Shown in pieces: positions 44,821-56,285 of a DNA stretch of 64,000 nt (position 1 is the stretch's first letter; every line of letters begins with the position of its first letter). Source of the stretch: Candidula unifasciata (Eukaryota > Mollusca > Gastropoda > Stylommatophora > Geomitridae); contig CAJHNH020000790.1 of NCBI GenBank assembly GCA_905116865.2, positions 1-64,000 of the forward strand, read 5' to 3'. The notes beneath the pieces were generated by a model, which saw only the letters and a list, made by a program, of their open reading frames with translations, searched no databases and had not been told where the DNA came from. A program made the position numbers and the translations under genes.

Positions 44821-44991
44821 ACTCCATTAACGATGACATCACTGATACAGCCATCCATATTCTTGCCTGCTGCAGCAACATGACCACCAGCAGTGGGAAT
44901 TCCTCCCAGGTAGAGGTTACCAGCTTTGTTGAAGTTGACACTTTGAACTTCTGTGCTGCCTATGACTTCATCATCAACAACCAACTCCAGA
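44821..44991 (-). CDS. Laminin alpha exon, C-terminal half of LG3
   Basis: This 171-bp exon encodes LELVVDDEVIGSTEVQ, then GNLYLGGIPTAGG, then MDGCISDVIVNGV. The LYLGG(I/V)P and DGCI motifs identify the second half of an LG domain. Acceptor TTACTCAG and donor GT|GTAAGT match the phases of neighbours. The visible coding phase continues directly into the 39,750-39,472 exon. Confidence 0.88.
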
Positions 44992-45129
44992 CTGAGTAAA
45001 AGGAACAATAAAATAAGACAATCTTAGTAAGAAAAAACATTATAAATAATCAAGTGTCAGGTTTTCTTTTTGAAATTATATGGTACAGAAACATGAACAA
45101 TTAGGAAATGTGAAGATAAAACTTTATTT

Positions 45130-45940
45130 TTGTTTTGTTTATGTCGTTATCAGTATTATCATCATCAAGTGCCTTGCTGAGAGGCATGTGTGATCATGCC
45201 TCTCGACAATCTTTAACAGCATGTATCAGTTCATGTACTGGCACCCCTCCATGTCATGACAAACAGTTGTCAAAAGTCTTCTCATACTGTCTTCCTCTGT
45301 CTCTTTTTTCCCCCACATATCTTTCCAATGGTAACAGCATGTTCCAGTTTCCTTCTTCTCTAAATATTAGCAAAAATTTATGTCTGTCTCTTTCTGATGT
45401 TTGTGATAAGTTGTCTATAAACCCTCGCCTCTTGTAAAACATCTTGTTTGCTATTTTTGATTGTCCAAGGAATTATAATTCTTCTTCTGTAAAACAAAAC
45501 TACTGAGGCCTCAAAAAATTGTTTAGCTTTTCTATTTATTCTCCAGGATTCACAGCCGTATGTTAAAACTGGCTCTGTATAGCATGTAATAGTTTGTTTT
45601 TTTCAACCTCCAGGGACATTGATTTATTGCATGAAATGTTTTTCATTTTATAAAATGTAGTTTTAGCCTGTCCTCTTCTGTTCTTTATCTCTATGATGCA
45701 TCTTCTACTAGATGTGCCTTGATACTTCAATTTCTGTACTGGTCATAAACTAATGCTTTTGACCTATATTAAACATTTAGGCACTTTTCTTTTCTTTGAT
45801 ATTTCCATTATTTCGTCTTCCCATTTTTCAGGCTATCCCTTTCTACAACTACTATATCTATCAATCTATGTAGTTCTTTCTGACTTATTACTATCAAAAC
45901 AGTGTCATCAGCATAAGGTATGTTGATACATTGTTGTTTT
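45130..45940 (-). pseudogene. LINE family D, RT to 3' end
   Basis: The minus strand reads INIPYADDTVLIVISQKELH (YADD catalytic box) near 45,850-45,930. A decayed thumb and the 3' tail follow (inverse of AAGTGCCTTGCTGAGAGGCA and TCGACAATCTTTAACAGC). Upstream parts are absent. Confidence 0.65.
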
Positions 45941-46015
45941 ATGTGTGTGCGCGCACTGCGCACATGTGCCGGTATGCATGCACGCACATGCACGCACGCA
46001 ACACACACACACACA
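45935..46015. repeat. Alternating purine/pyrimidine tract
   Basis: GTGTGTGCGCGCACTGCGCA, then ATGCATGCACGCACATGC and (CA)n. It is a candidate Z-DNA tract at the edge of a LINE fragment. Confidence 0.7.
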
Positions 46016-46059
46016 GATGAACAAAAGGACTATCTAAACAAGAGGGGGAAAAAATAAAG

Positions 46060-46340
46060 AAATGATACAAAAACAGTGGATGAAGAAATAATTACCAAAT
46101 GAGATTAGAGGCAGAAAAATAAGGTGCTTAGGCCATTCCTTGTCAAAAAATGTGATGCTGGGAAAAGTGGAAGGAAAGCATGCTAGATGGTGATGCTACA
46201 TGTAACATCCAGAGAAGGTCTGGCAAAAACCCATACAAGTATATAATAAAGACCCAGGCAGAGAATGTCAGAGACTCATTACAGCAAATCTGTAACATGC
46301 AAAATGCATTTGTGATAACACGGAAGATATATTATACTAG
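46060..46340 (+). pseudogene. LINE 3'-end remnant
   Basis: In shifted frames the plus strand gives a GHSLSKNVMLGKVEGKHAR stretch and ECQRLITANL, the form of an RTE-type LINE tail (x-LxGKVEGxRxRGR ... WRxLIxNL). Confidence 0.55.
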
Positions 46341-46449
46341 TCATCCAATATTAAAGGTAAAAATGTAATCTATTACATCTTATCAATAATTACAGTATTT
46401 TCTTTTAAAATATCCAGAAACCATGAGTTATTAACACTTCGGCTCGGTA

Positions 46450-46615
46450 CTATGGATATCGCAACCCTTTAGCATTGATTCCATGATAAATACCGTATAT
46501 CTGGGAAAAATGTGCCTTTTCTGCCTACCCCTAGGCGCGAACCCGGACCACAAGGTGTTCGTCACCCAGTGCTGCAAAGTCATGTTTAGCCGACTACGCT
46601 AGCGAGCCGGGCTTT
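46450..46615 (-). mobile_element. tRNA-headed SINE (fourth family)
   Basis: The minus-strand head GCCCGGCTCGCTAGCGTAGT-CGGCTAA has an A-box-like TAGCGTAGTCGG. The B-box is GGGTTCGCGCC about 50 bases later. A short body runs to about 46,450. It looks like a tRNA, but the arms do not all pair, so I do not call a tRNA gene. Confidence 0.6.
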
Positions 46616-46799
46616 AAAAAATGATGCAGATATAAATTTAACATATAATTCCTTATCATTAAGTAAACTTACATATTTCACATATAACTTTATCAAAAAT
46701 TAAACATAAATCTAATAAAACAATGAGTTATAATTAATTAAAGATATAGATTTAACCTTCATTCCTTTGTCATTAATTAAAGATATGAATATAACTTAC

Positions 46800-46942
46800 A
46801 TCCCTTCATCCTTGATCAAAGATGCACAGTGCATATTTCCATCATTAAACTTTTTAACTGACTTGATATCCTGAGGTTCCATGCCTTCTGCCATAACACC
46901 AGCTACAAGTTGACCATTTGACAATGACATCGAATAATAGTT
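46800..46942 (-). CDS. Laminin alpha exon, middle of LG3
   Basis: This 143-bp exon reads NYYSMSLSNGQLVAGVM and ends NMHCASLIKDEG. It follows TTTCCACAG and ends AT|GTAAGT (phase 2). In most LG domains the second half has G-x-W-H at the NMHC position. Here Trp is not present, so this strand is divergent. A 30-bp minisatellite lies just upstream, about 70 bases from the acceptor. Confidence 0.82.
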
Positions 46943-47010
46943 CTGTGGAAATTTACCATGTTTTCTTCATTATTAAAAAGTATTATCCTGTTACCATTTG
47001 TACAGAAAAT

Positions 47011-47280
47011 GTAGAGCATTCATAAAGTCACTATGATAAGTTAGAGCATTCATAAAGTCACTATGATAAGTTAGAGCATTTATAAAGTCACTATGATAAG
47101 TTAGAGCATTCATAAAGTCACTATGATAAGTTAGAGCATTCATAAAGTCACTATGATAAGTTAGAGCATTCATAAAGTCACTATGATAAGTTAGAGCATT
47201 CATAAAGTCACTATGATAAGTTAGAGCATTCATAAAGTCACTATGATAAGTTAGAGCATTCATAAAGTCACTATGATAAG
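47011..47280. repeat. 30-bp minisatellite, 9 copies
   Basis: The unit TTAGAGCATTCATAAAGTCA-CTATGATAAG is present nine times with almost no variation (one TTTATAAAG variant at about 47,071). It lies about 70 bases upstream, in gene sense, of the 46,942 laminin acceptor. Confidence 0.95.
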
Positions 47281-47489
47281 ATAGGCAAATCTGGTTAGGT
47301 TGCTGTTACAAAAAAATAATTAGGCAACTTATAAAAAACAATGAAGACAGTTCTTGTAGCTTAAATTAGAATTTAAAAAGACAAAAAAAAAAAATGCAAT
47401 GCTTCTCTAATATATTACTAGACATAGAAAAAAAAAAACAGAATTAAGATCGGCATAGCAAAAAACGAGACACACACCAGACACACCAG

Positions 47490-47615
47490 AAGACTTGTTA
47501 ATCAACACAGAACTGGTACTATTAGCCATCAGGTGTTGGGGTTCACACTGAGGGGAGGATCTGAGCACCTATGGACATGTCCAGAGTGCAATGATGATAA
47601 CCCAACTAACTAACT
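47490..47615 (+). pseudogene. LINE family B 3' tail with AACT repeat
   Basis: LVNQHRTGTISHQ, then GSEHLWTCPECNDDN, matches the zinc-finger-like end of family B (compare 29,620-29,720). It ends in (AACT)n at about 47,600, a plausible LINE tail. Confidence 0.65.
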
Positions 47616-48344
47616 AACTAAGAAAACCAGATTCATTATAACAAGAAAATGATATTGGGTTGAGATGAGTTAACACTTTAAATAACACACATGTATTACA
47701 TTAATTAGTTCTATCCTAAGAATTTATTATTTTAAGTAATTAATGTTTGGTTTGAGAAGTAAGCAATTATAGCATTATGGAACAGACTGAGTGAAAGTAA
47801 CAATTAGGATGTAATGGATGAATGTAATAACCGAATGTGTTACAAGTAGTACAGGAAAGTAAACTAGGTCAGTTGAAACTAATAAACACATGGTGAGTTG
47901 CTCAGCACTAAAAGAGTTACAAGCTATTATTACAGCAGTCTGGAAATTCTGTTATGCAATCCGTCCTCATTTTCAGCAGCCAGTTTCAGATTTCTGATGC
48001 CGGATACAGTCTGTTTAGCCTTCCCTCTTAGTGACAAGCAGATCCTTTGGTGCTGTTGCATCACTGCTCCTTGCTTGTTCATATGCTTGTTTCTCCATGG
48101 TGATCTGGTTGCTCTTCATCTTTATTCAAATATCACTAAAAGGCTTTGACCCTATTAGCGTTCACATGCATCAGTTCATCAGTAGGTGGTGCAGAACTTT
48201 TCAGTCCATCTGCCTGTTCATTTCCCAACACACCATTATACCATTGAGAAAAGAACCAAAGCATGCTACAATCGGGGACCTCTGAAGTGATACATTTCAC
48301 ACTGCATAAAGCTATACTTTTGTCACTTTCTCTTTGAGAGTCTT

Positions 48345-48660
48345 GAATGTTGAATTAGGAATTGACATCACAGCACTTGTGACACTCCCATAAGTGCTCA
48401 GTCCCCATCTTCAGCAGCAAGAAAAGAGTTCCAGTTCTGATGGTACTAGTAACCGTCTGATTATATATATGTCTCATCCTTTTCCCTGAGTGTTGAATGT
48501 GGCCAGATCTCCTGGTAACTCCTCTCAGCACCATTCTCCTTAGAGACTGGTACTGGTACAATTGGAGTTGGGAACTCTTCACTGGCTGCTGAAGATGGGG
48601 ACGGAGCACATTTAGGAATGTCCAAAGTGGTGTGATGTCAGTTCTTGAAACTCAACTACG
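48345..48660. repeat. Two LINE family B tails in inverted arrangement
   Basis: Minus-strand tail at about 48,345-48,545 (LFLLLKMGTEHLWECHKCCD) and plus-strand copy at about 48,570-48,655 (GELFTGC(*)RWGRSTFRNVQS region) are inverse complements. Together they would form a hairpin. Confidence 0.6.
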
Positions 48661-48839
48661 CACATTATAACTTCCTTGTCTATTACTGCATACTCAGGAG
48701 CGTTGTATTTCTTTTTCTCTATATATATTTATTATTTCATTCATGATTTTCAGTCATGCATATTTGATTGTTATTTTTTCATTCACTTACAGTTTGTTGT
48801 TTGTGTACTAGTTTCGAGACACTGATATTGTGCACTGAT

Positions 48840-50210
48840 TTTCTCCTCTGGATTTACACAGACGTTTCTTATTCTTTCGTGGGGAGGAATAATTTGCGAT
48901 CCAGTGCACGTTGGCTGCCACTGACTTTTGTTACGCCCTGAAGGCGTAGAGTGTCTTTAATGTTGTCGATCCATGTTTTCCGAGGCCGTCCTCTTGCTCT
49001 TGTAGTTGATCTTCTGAGATGTAGTGCTTGTGATGGTATTTGATCTTGCTGCATTCTAACGAGATGGCCAAACCACTGGATCTGCTGTTTCTCGATGAAT
49101 CTAGTACAAGGTGTTGTTCCCACAGTTTGCCTAATAGTTTCATTATTCACTCGATCTCGGATGGTTAGGTTGGTTGATTTTCTCACGCACCTCATCTCGC
49201 TGGTGGTAATTTTGCGTATATGGGCTTCAGATAGTGTCCATGTTTGGCACTGGTAGCTTAATGTTGGAATGAATATGCTATTAATAATCTGTCTCTTTGC
49301 ACTCATAGTTATGCTTGTATGTCTTAATAATGGTGACAATTGGTATATAAGTGCACTTGCTTTCTGACATCTGGTTTCTATTTCTCTGTCAATTCTACCA
49401 TCTTCTATGATCATACTTCCTAGATATTTAAACTCCCTAACTTGATTCAGGGCAGAATGTCTACTAACTTGCATTGTTTCAGTTTTGTTTACATTGATCT
49501 TCATGTTGTATTTACTACATGCTGAGTTTAACCTGTTAATGTGGTCTTGCAGTCTATCTTCTTCAGGGTAGAACAAGCACTGGTCGTCAGCAAACAGTAG
49601 TTCGTTTGATGTGGGTGAATCAATTACTTCTCCTGATGTATGTACTTCCTCGTGATTATAAAGGTCTATGTTGTCTGTATCATAACTTGCTTCTTTAGAT
49701 ATTCTGTCTATATAGATGTTAAATAAAAGTGGGGAGAGCACACATCCCTGTCTCACACCTGTGTTGACTGTGAACATATCTGATATGCCTTCTTGAGTTT
49801 TTACTGCACTTTGGCTTGTGTGGTACATGGCTATGATGTTCTCTGGTAACTGTCCTTGTACCCTGTAGTTCTCAAGAACAGACCAGTTTTTTTTCTTACC
49901 ACTCTATCAAAAGCTTTTTCCTGATCTACAAACACAATATTCTGTTTGGTATTATACTCAATGGCTGCCTCAGAGTGAATAATGCATCTGTGCATCCTCT
50001 GCCTTTTCCGAAACCGAATTGTGATGCACTCAGCTGTTGTTCTGCTATGGGTCTAACTCTCTGTTCTAGTAATTTGGCGTACATTTTTCCTACGTGACTC
50101 AGTAGTGATATACCTCTGTATGCTTCACATTCTCTCCTATTACCTTTCTTTTTCCATATTGGTACTATTAATGCCTGTTGCCACTCAGCTGGGACCTTTT
50201 ATTTTTACAT
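48840..50210 (-). pseudogene. LINE family A, best copy; RT to 3' end
   Basis: The open stretch 48,869-49,828 (319 codons) reads VNTGVRQGCVLSPLLFNIYI, NELLFADDQCLFYPEEDRL (FADD box), KINVNKTETMQVSRHS, REFKYLGSMIIEDGRI, IFIPTLSYQCQTWTLSEAHI, KQQIQWFGHLVRMQQ and RARGRPRKTWIDNIKDTL. Upstream, after one or two frame breaks, come the motif A region (VDQEKAFDRV, about 49,910), GFGKGRGCTDAL and PIWKKKGNRRECEAYRGISL to about 50,210. No endonuclease is seen. Tail features recall RTE-like LINEs; this assignment is tentative. Confidence 0.85.
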
Positions 50211-50289
50211 CTGTTTCTAATCAAATATAATCAGTTTGGTTTCTACTTTTAAATCCTTGTCTTTTCCACATATACAGTTTCCTAAAACT

Positions 50290-50740
50290 ACTCAAACTGA
50301 AGTAATGCAGGTCAGCTGAATTCCTGGTCCACCAAATATCGGGTTGAGTGGTTCTTGTCTGAAGCAAGTTGAAGAATTTAAGTATCTAGGAAGTATATTC
50401 TCGGAGGGCTGGAGAATAGATCAGGAAAAAGAAACAAGATGCCAGCAAACCAGTACACTTATACACCAACTGACATCATATTCAGACATCCAAACATAAT
50501 TATGAGTGCAAAGAAACAGATTATTAACAGCATATTCATACCAATACTGTGCTACCAGTGCCAGACTTAGACATTATCAAAGGCTAACCTAGGTCAAATT
50601 AACGCCTGCAAAATCAGATGCCTGAGAAAAACCGCCAACTAAACCATCTGAGACAAAGTTGGAAATGATATCAGACAGACTGTAGAAACAACACCATGCA
50701 GCAAATTCACTGACAAACAGAAATCAAATGGTGTATTTGT
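50290..50740 (+). pseudogene. LINE family A fragment, opposite orientation
   Basis: LKQVEEFKYLGSIFSEGWRI then KETRCQQTSTLIHQLTS on the plus strand match the post-RT region of the adjacent minus-strand copy. Both ends are truncated and the frames broken. Confidence 0.7.
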
Positions 50741-50974
50741 TTCCTGCATATAATTTCATGACCTAATATCTGAGTTGTGATGCAAGAATACATGTAATTC
50801 CTTCTATAAGATTTACTATATTTTCTCTATAAATCAGGCCAGAATCTAAGGATTAATTGCATTTATACCTTTAATTTTTTTCAAATACAGTCTTGGTATG
50901 AAAGAATATTACTAAAGATGATTCCTTAATAAAAGTTTCCTTGTAGCAATAGTGTTGCAATCAAAACAACTAAC

Positions 50975-51127
50975 CTCAGCTGCTATGTCTCTGGCAATGA
51001 ACAGGATAGCATCTTCTCGGTTTGTGACAAAAGTTAGTGAGATGTCATTTTTCTCATCTGCAAAATCTAAATGCTCACTCTGTAAAAGCAGATAGCCATC
51101 TCCTTTGAAACCTACAGTATGAATACC
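50975..51127 (-). CDS. Laminin alpha exon, start of LG3
   Basis: This 153-bp symmetrical (0,0) exon reads GIHTVGFKGDGYLLL and ends DAILFIARDIAAE. The pattern G-x-G-Y-L and then a T-N-x-E-D-A-x-L-F-I strand is the opening of an LG domain. Acceptor ATTGCAG and donor GAG|GTTAGT are used. It is placed as LG3 because the linker that normally precedes LG4 follows two exons later. Confidence 0.86.
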
Positions 51128-51269
51128 CTGCAATAAAGATAATAAGACAATGTAAAATAACAGATTCCTTGTTAATATTAGAATTAGAATAAATGACAGC
51201 AGAATAAAATGTGTCCCCGCCACCTCCCTAATATTCAGTAGAGCAACATTTAAACCAAGTACCTGCATA

Positions 51270-51860
51270 CAGGGTATCTATTTTTTAGCCTTGCAGTAAT
51301 GTTTCTGTAAGAGTATTTTGTCTTTTAATATGGCGAAATGATTTTACTTCAATCTATTTTATTTATTTCAGCAAATATCTTTTTATTCCCATTATCAAGA
51401 CTATACTGATCGGTTCATAATTCAAATAATGCTGCCATTAAACCTGTAAAACTAAGAACAGAGTGATTTGATGATGAACTGTAAAAGATACCTTGCACTA
51501 AACATCACTGAGATAATCAGGACTGATAAAAAGTGGCATCAAAATATAGAACTAAATGGTTCTACTTCCACCTCTTTGTTTGGATGAATTTTTCGTTATT
51601 TTGAAGCCTCACCCTGGATATTGCCGGGTGCCCTAATGTAACCTAACAGTTGAATTGGGTTTCTGGGACCTCTCCTTGAGTGATCCTCATCTGAATGCTG
51701 CCACTTTGTGTCACCAGTTTTTTATTGCCCAGTGTGATTCTTTGGTGGGGTTATTATAAGTCAGTCAGTCACAGAACTAAAAAAAACTGTTTCCCTCTAA
51801 AATGCTTGTGTCAGTAAATGTACCCATTACGTAAGCACATTTATGTAAATTTATACTTAC
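51270..51860 (-). other. Laminin intron, no repeat recognised
   Basis: Short intron between LG2 and LG3 exons. No element recognised. Confidence 0.4.
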
Positions 51861-51978
51861 ATTTTCCCTACACGATGAACTAGACTGTACATTGACAAGA
51901 GTGCTGGTATCATCATCAGGAGGAAGTGTCCCAAAGTGAAGGTTACGCATGCAGCCAAAAAAGAAATCACTTCTGTTT
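51861..51978 (-). CDS. Laminin alpha exon, end of LG2
   Basis: This 118-bp exon reads RSDFFFGCMRNLHFG and ends SSSSCREN. FxGC(M/I)RN is the conserved disulfide-bearing C-terminal strand of LG domains, and the second Cys of the pair is in SCREN. Acceptor CACTCAG and donor AAT|GTAAGT are good. It ends in phase 0, exactly between LG2 and LG3. Confidence 0.88.
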
Positions 51979-52339
51979 CTGAGTGAGAAGAATACAGTGA
52001 TGACTTGTGTATCAACAATTAGGTAATGCAATAATTTCTGTTTAGGATATAATATGTAGTTAAATAGAAAACTACATGAAAACACTCAGTTAAAAATAAA
52101 ATCCATTCATGTTTTTTTCAGACTGTCCTTTATTTAATTAAAATGGACTATAAATAAATTGTGAATGAATTGCTAATGTATTAATTAATTACAAGCAAAT
52201 AAACTCATGTGAACCTAGGCATAAATGTTTATGGTTAAAAAAAAAATAATAATAATATGGGTGAGTCAAGCTAAGATCTAACTTGAGATGGTGAAAGTTG
52301 ACAGAATACAAAATGTATGCATTCTTTTATGAGAATCAA

Positions 52340-52980
52340 TCAATCAATCAGGTGCCGTCTCCACAATGAAGGTTGGCTGTAATGGATCTCCAACAAGCCC
52401 TGTCTCTTGCTCTTGATGTACACTCACTCATACTGCTGTTCGTCCATCTCTTGATGTTATCCTCCCACTTGTAACGCTGTCTGCCTTTTGCTCGCCTACC
52501 TTGAACCTTTCCCTCTAGGATGATCTTTACAAACTGTTATGTCTTTTAATGTGGCCAAAATATTTCACTTGTCTCTTTTTTATTTCACCTAGCAACTCTC
52601 TTTTCATTCCCAATTTCCTCAGTACCTCTGTATTTAATAGCTTTTGTTTCCATGAAATACGACCTAATCTTCTGTATATCCACATCTCCAAAGAATTGAT
52701 ACGATTTTCCAGTTGTTTGTCCATGTCTCTGTGCCATACAGTAAGGTTGAGAATACATAACATTTGACAATTTTCATTTTTAATGTATTGCTTATTTCTC
52801 TTGATCTCAGAAACCTGTGCATGTTGTTGAAAATGTTTTTGGCCATCCCTATTCTTTTCTTGACTTCTGTTTCACTTCTGCCGTCACATGTTATTACTTG
52901 TCCGAGATATGAGAAATTTTCAACTTGTTCCAATTTATGAGAATATAAAACTTGAAATGCACTTATTACCTTCATCTAAA
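52340..52980 (-). pseudogene. LINE family C 3' half (RTE-like tail)
   Basis: On the minus strand: KLEQVENFSYLGQVITCDGR, VFSTLLYGTETWT, then RINSLEMWIYRRLGRISWKQ and KRQVKYFGHIKRHNSL. A GKVQGRRAKGRQRYKWEDNI-type tail follows, ending in LHCGDGT at about 52,345. These blocks are typical of the region after the RT in RTE-like LINEs. Broken in two or three places. Confidence 0.75.
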
Positions 52981-53059
52981 ACACCAATGGGAGAAAAACC
53001 ATATAATATGAAACGTATTGAACAGGCAATAATTTGTTTGTCATCATTAAAACACTTAC

Positions 53060-53192
53060 AGCTCTTTGAAACTTTCCTCTTTCAGTGTTGTAGGCACTCC
53101 ACCAAAGTACATAGGGGCACCAGCCAAATCTAATCCAGTATTAGGGCCAGGTGATACCAAATTTACACTCTCATTTTCCACTTTCAATATAG
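53060..53192 (-). CDS. Laminin alpha exon, C-terminal half of LG2
   Basis: This 133-bp exon encodes AILKVENESVNLVSPG and then LDLAGAPMYFGGVPTT. The (M/L)YFGG(V/I)P signature is diagnostic of LG domains. The acceptor TTTACAG and donor CT|GTAAGT give phases that fit both neighbours. The exon lies between LINE debris on both sides, so intronic insertions have not disturbed its splice sites. Confidence 0.87.
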
Positions 53193-53409
53193 CTGTAAAT
53201 GTACAACAATCACAGAGTGGTTTACATGACCAACTGGCGGTAAAGATATATTTATAACTACATACATCAACTCTCATGAGGCAAAATACTGAAGTGATCC
53301 ATGATTCTGGTGATCATCTGAGATGGCAAGACATGGCACACTATACTTATCAGCATAGCACATGATGCTGATGAAGCTTTATCAGATCATTGCAATATTC
53401 ACAATAATT

Positions 53410-53780
53410 TTTTAAATTCTTTTTCTTCTTTAGTCCTGTTCTGCCTTTTAATGTCAGGTTTTGAAGAGGTATTGAGTTGTGAGCCTTCATATTTGCCACA
53501 TAGATAATGGTGTTCACGGAGTCAGATATTCCACCTATCTACTGCTTGCAGTATCTTCTACTTATGCTTCTCTTGTGTCTAAGTGTCGAGGCTCTCTATG
53601 GTGCATCATCTTGTGGACATGTCCAAACTATCTTATCTGTTGTCTCCTGATTTAGTTCAGCCGTGGTTCCATCTTCCCTTTGTTGTCTGATATCGTTGTT
53701 TCTGATCCTTCTCAGGTTGAATCCAGTCAATCTAAAGAACTCCTCGTCACTTCCCATGTTAACATTGGGCTACACTCGTT
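53410..53780 (-). pseudogene. LINE 3'-end remnant
   Basis: The inverse strand gives fragments such as FGHVHKMMHHREPRHLDTRE, placed as in other LINE tails (W-x-GH-x-x-R-M). Heavily decayed. Confidence 0.4.
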
Positions 53781-54849
53781 TTTCAGCTTTAAAGGTTTCA
53801 GCTGTTCCTAGGTAATTGTTGTGCTGCTGATTCCAAAAATGTAATCAGATTAATTTTTGTTCTATCCACTCTAGTAGGGCAATTGTTATGTACAAGCCTA
53901 GAGTCTGATGCTTTCAGTGGCATCTTGACTTTATTCTGCTTTCATTTTATAGTACTTACTGTGTAATTATTACCTTCACATAAAACAACAAAAATGTATC
54001 AAAACTGTATCACTAGCATCTGTTTATCAATAATCAACATACAAAAAAGATTCCCTTATTGAAGCCTTCATGGAATGTGATGTCCGAGTCACATTTAGGG
54101 GTCATACAGTAATCTCTTATCATGTGGGCATCTCAAAGTACCTGGTATCTCTCTTCCATTGGTTTTATATCTTTCACCTTGTTCCTTACTGAAGTCAATA
54201 AGATTCTCATGAAAGAAATGTAAAGGGTTTTGGAAGTAGTGCAATTGTATGGTCAGGGTTGATCCAAGCTTGCAAAGACTCAACAGTATATGTCCAGCTA
54301 ATTCAAAATAATTGTTTGCTCAAAGTTACCTGGCAAGTTTTAATCCTGAAGCCAAATGTTACGAAGATATCTTGGAGAGATAAAGATCTTGGATTAGATC
54401 TTTCAGTTCAAGCTTGCCAAAGTACTTTGCAGCCAAAAATGTATCTTCAAAATTACTATTGCTGTCACTAATTGGTTCACATGCAACTGCTGTTTTGTCT
54501 TCTTACATGGAATCTGAACTAGGACTGAAAGTTGGAAGTGGTTTGTCAACTTAGTGTGGAACAGGTCATCCAGCAGTATCTAAATCTAGATATTTCAAAT
54601 TTTGGGGGGTTTTTAATTTATTCTCTTAATATTTACAACATATTAGTCATCAAAGTGGTTTTTAGGCTGTCTTCAAACCCTTGGAACTCTAACTTCCAAA
54701 CATTTTCTTTTCCCCAAATCCAATGTCCTCTTGCAGATGATGCCTTTCTGTGTTAGAAGTGCAGAAAAAATGCCTAGCATACTAACATGCATACAGTGAG
54801 TTAAAATCTAAAAATGTCAAATTTTGGACAACTGAAAATGAACGTAAAC

Positions 54850-55020
54850 AGGCAGTTTCATTTTACACTCACACACACCATTCCCCCACCCTACCACACA
54901 CATGCACCCCCACCACACACACACACCATTCCCCCCCCCCCCCCCCCACACCAAACACATGCCATCCCCCCATGCAAACCATACACATGCACCCTCCCCA
55001 CCACATACATACAGAATATG
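54850..55020. repeat. CA/C-rich simple sequence beside a laminin exon
   Basis: ACACAC and CACCCC runs with an uninterrupted run of about 17 C near 54,931. It is separated by only a few bases from the donor of the 55,026 exon. Confidence 0.8.
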
Positions 55021-55025
55021 CTCAC

Positions 55026-55173
55026 CGTTTAGATTCCTTCTGTCAAATGTGATTTTTGTCCACTTGTTGTTGTTGTACGTATTGTTTGTGTGACCGTGAG
55101 TTGCACTAACTCCACCCATATAAAAATGTACAAAAACTAGACCTCCTTTCAGTTCTAGGGAAAGGTAGTCACC
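55026..55173 (-). CDS. Laminin alpha exon, middle of LG2
   Basis: Acceptor CTCCTAG and donor GTGAGC bound a 148-bp exon. It reads GDYLSLELKGGLVVFVHFY and then a stretch ending NNNKWTKITFDRRNLN. This matches the LG pattern of a strand carrying L-x-L-x-G-G-x-V followed by W(H/T)-x-(I/V). It starts in phase 0 and ends in phase 1, matching the two-base start of the next exon. The run of Asn before KW comes from a small AAC repeat and may be specific to this lineage. Confidence 0.85.
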
Positions 55174-55491
55174 CTAGGAGAAAAGTTCAACAAGACATCA
55201 GATTTTTTGTAGTGAAAGGGTTCGTTCCAGTAACAACTTTGTAATAATATGTATTAAACAGAAGTTTATGATGTTCAAGTATCAGAGGTTTACCATTCAT
55301 TAACATCACATTTCTTCAGGTGCCTGGTCTGGGGCAAATATCAGTTATCATGGCTCCCCAGTCGACTTTGTTATTTTATAATTTGATGAAGTTGTCATTA
55401 TTGTTTTTTTAAAACCCAAGTCAAAATTCATTTTAAGATGAGCCGGTCTTGCTGGTCACACTCACTATTGCTGTGGGTTGTATTCAATATA

Positions 55492-56167
55492 CTCCCTGTA
55501 AGCACAATTTCCCAGAGTTGTCTAGACATTCAGAACTGTGCTAACAGCCAAGTACTCCCTGTAAGCACAATTTCCCAGAGTTGTCTAGACATTCAGAACT
55601 GTGCTAACAGCCAAGTACTCCCTGTAAGCACAATTTCCCAGAGTTGTCTAGACATACAGAACTGTGCTAACAGCCAAGTACTCCCTGTAAGCACAATTTT
55701 AAACTGTTGTCTAGACATACAGAACTGTGCTAACAGCCAAGTACTCCCTGTAAGCACAATTTTAAACTGTTGTCTAGACATACAGAACTGTGCTAACAGC
55801 CAAGTACTCCCTGTAAGCACAATTTTAAAACTGTTGTCTAGACATACAGAACTGTGCTAACAGCCAAGTACTCCCTGTAAGCACAATTTTAAACTGTTGT
55901 CTAGACATACAGAACTGTGCTAACAACAGTCAAGTACTTCCTGTGGGTACAATTTCAAACTGTTGTCTAGACATACAGAACAGCTAACAACAGCCAAGTA
56001 CTCCCTGTAAGCACAATTTCCCAGTGTTGTCTAGACATACAGAACTGTGCTAACAGCCAAGTACTCCCTGTAAACACAATTTTAAACTGTTGTCTAGACA
56101 TACAGAACTGTGCTAACAGCCAAGTACTCCCTGTAAGCACAATTTCCCAGAGTTGTCTAGACATACA
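55492..56167. repeat. 63-bp minisatellite, left part (about 10.7 units)
   Basis: The unit starts CTCCCTGTAAGCACAATTT and contains the palindrome TGTCTAGACA and CAGAACTGTGCTAACAGCC. Subtypes differ at CCCAGAG versus TTAAACTG, and some units carry small insertions (AACAACAG). It is cut at 56,167 by a LINE. Confidence 0.95.
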
Positions 56168-56285
56168 GTTGTTGTTGTTGTTGTTATCGATCCAGCGGCG
56201 CATGAGCTTTCGCCCTTTGGCCCAATGCCATGTAGTGGAATTTGCATGTTTTCACAAGCTGTTCTTTTCCTCCGTACAAGGTGTT

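Noticed and set aside
46540..46615. tRNA gene on the minus strand
   Set aside because: A- and B-box-like sequences are present but the cloverleaf arms do not pair convincingly and a SINE-like body follows.
46991..47263. 90-codon ORF made of MNALTYHSDF repeats
   Set aside because: Translation of the 30-bp minisatellite in an intron.
55438..55860. 140-codon ORF with CLDIQNCANSQ repeats
   Set aside because: Translation of the 63-bp minisatellite; both strands are open, as expected from the unit length.
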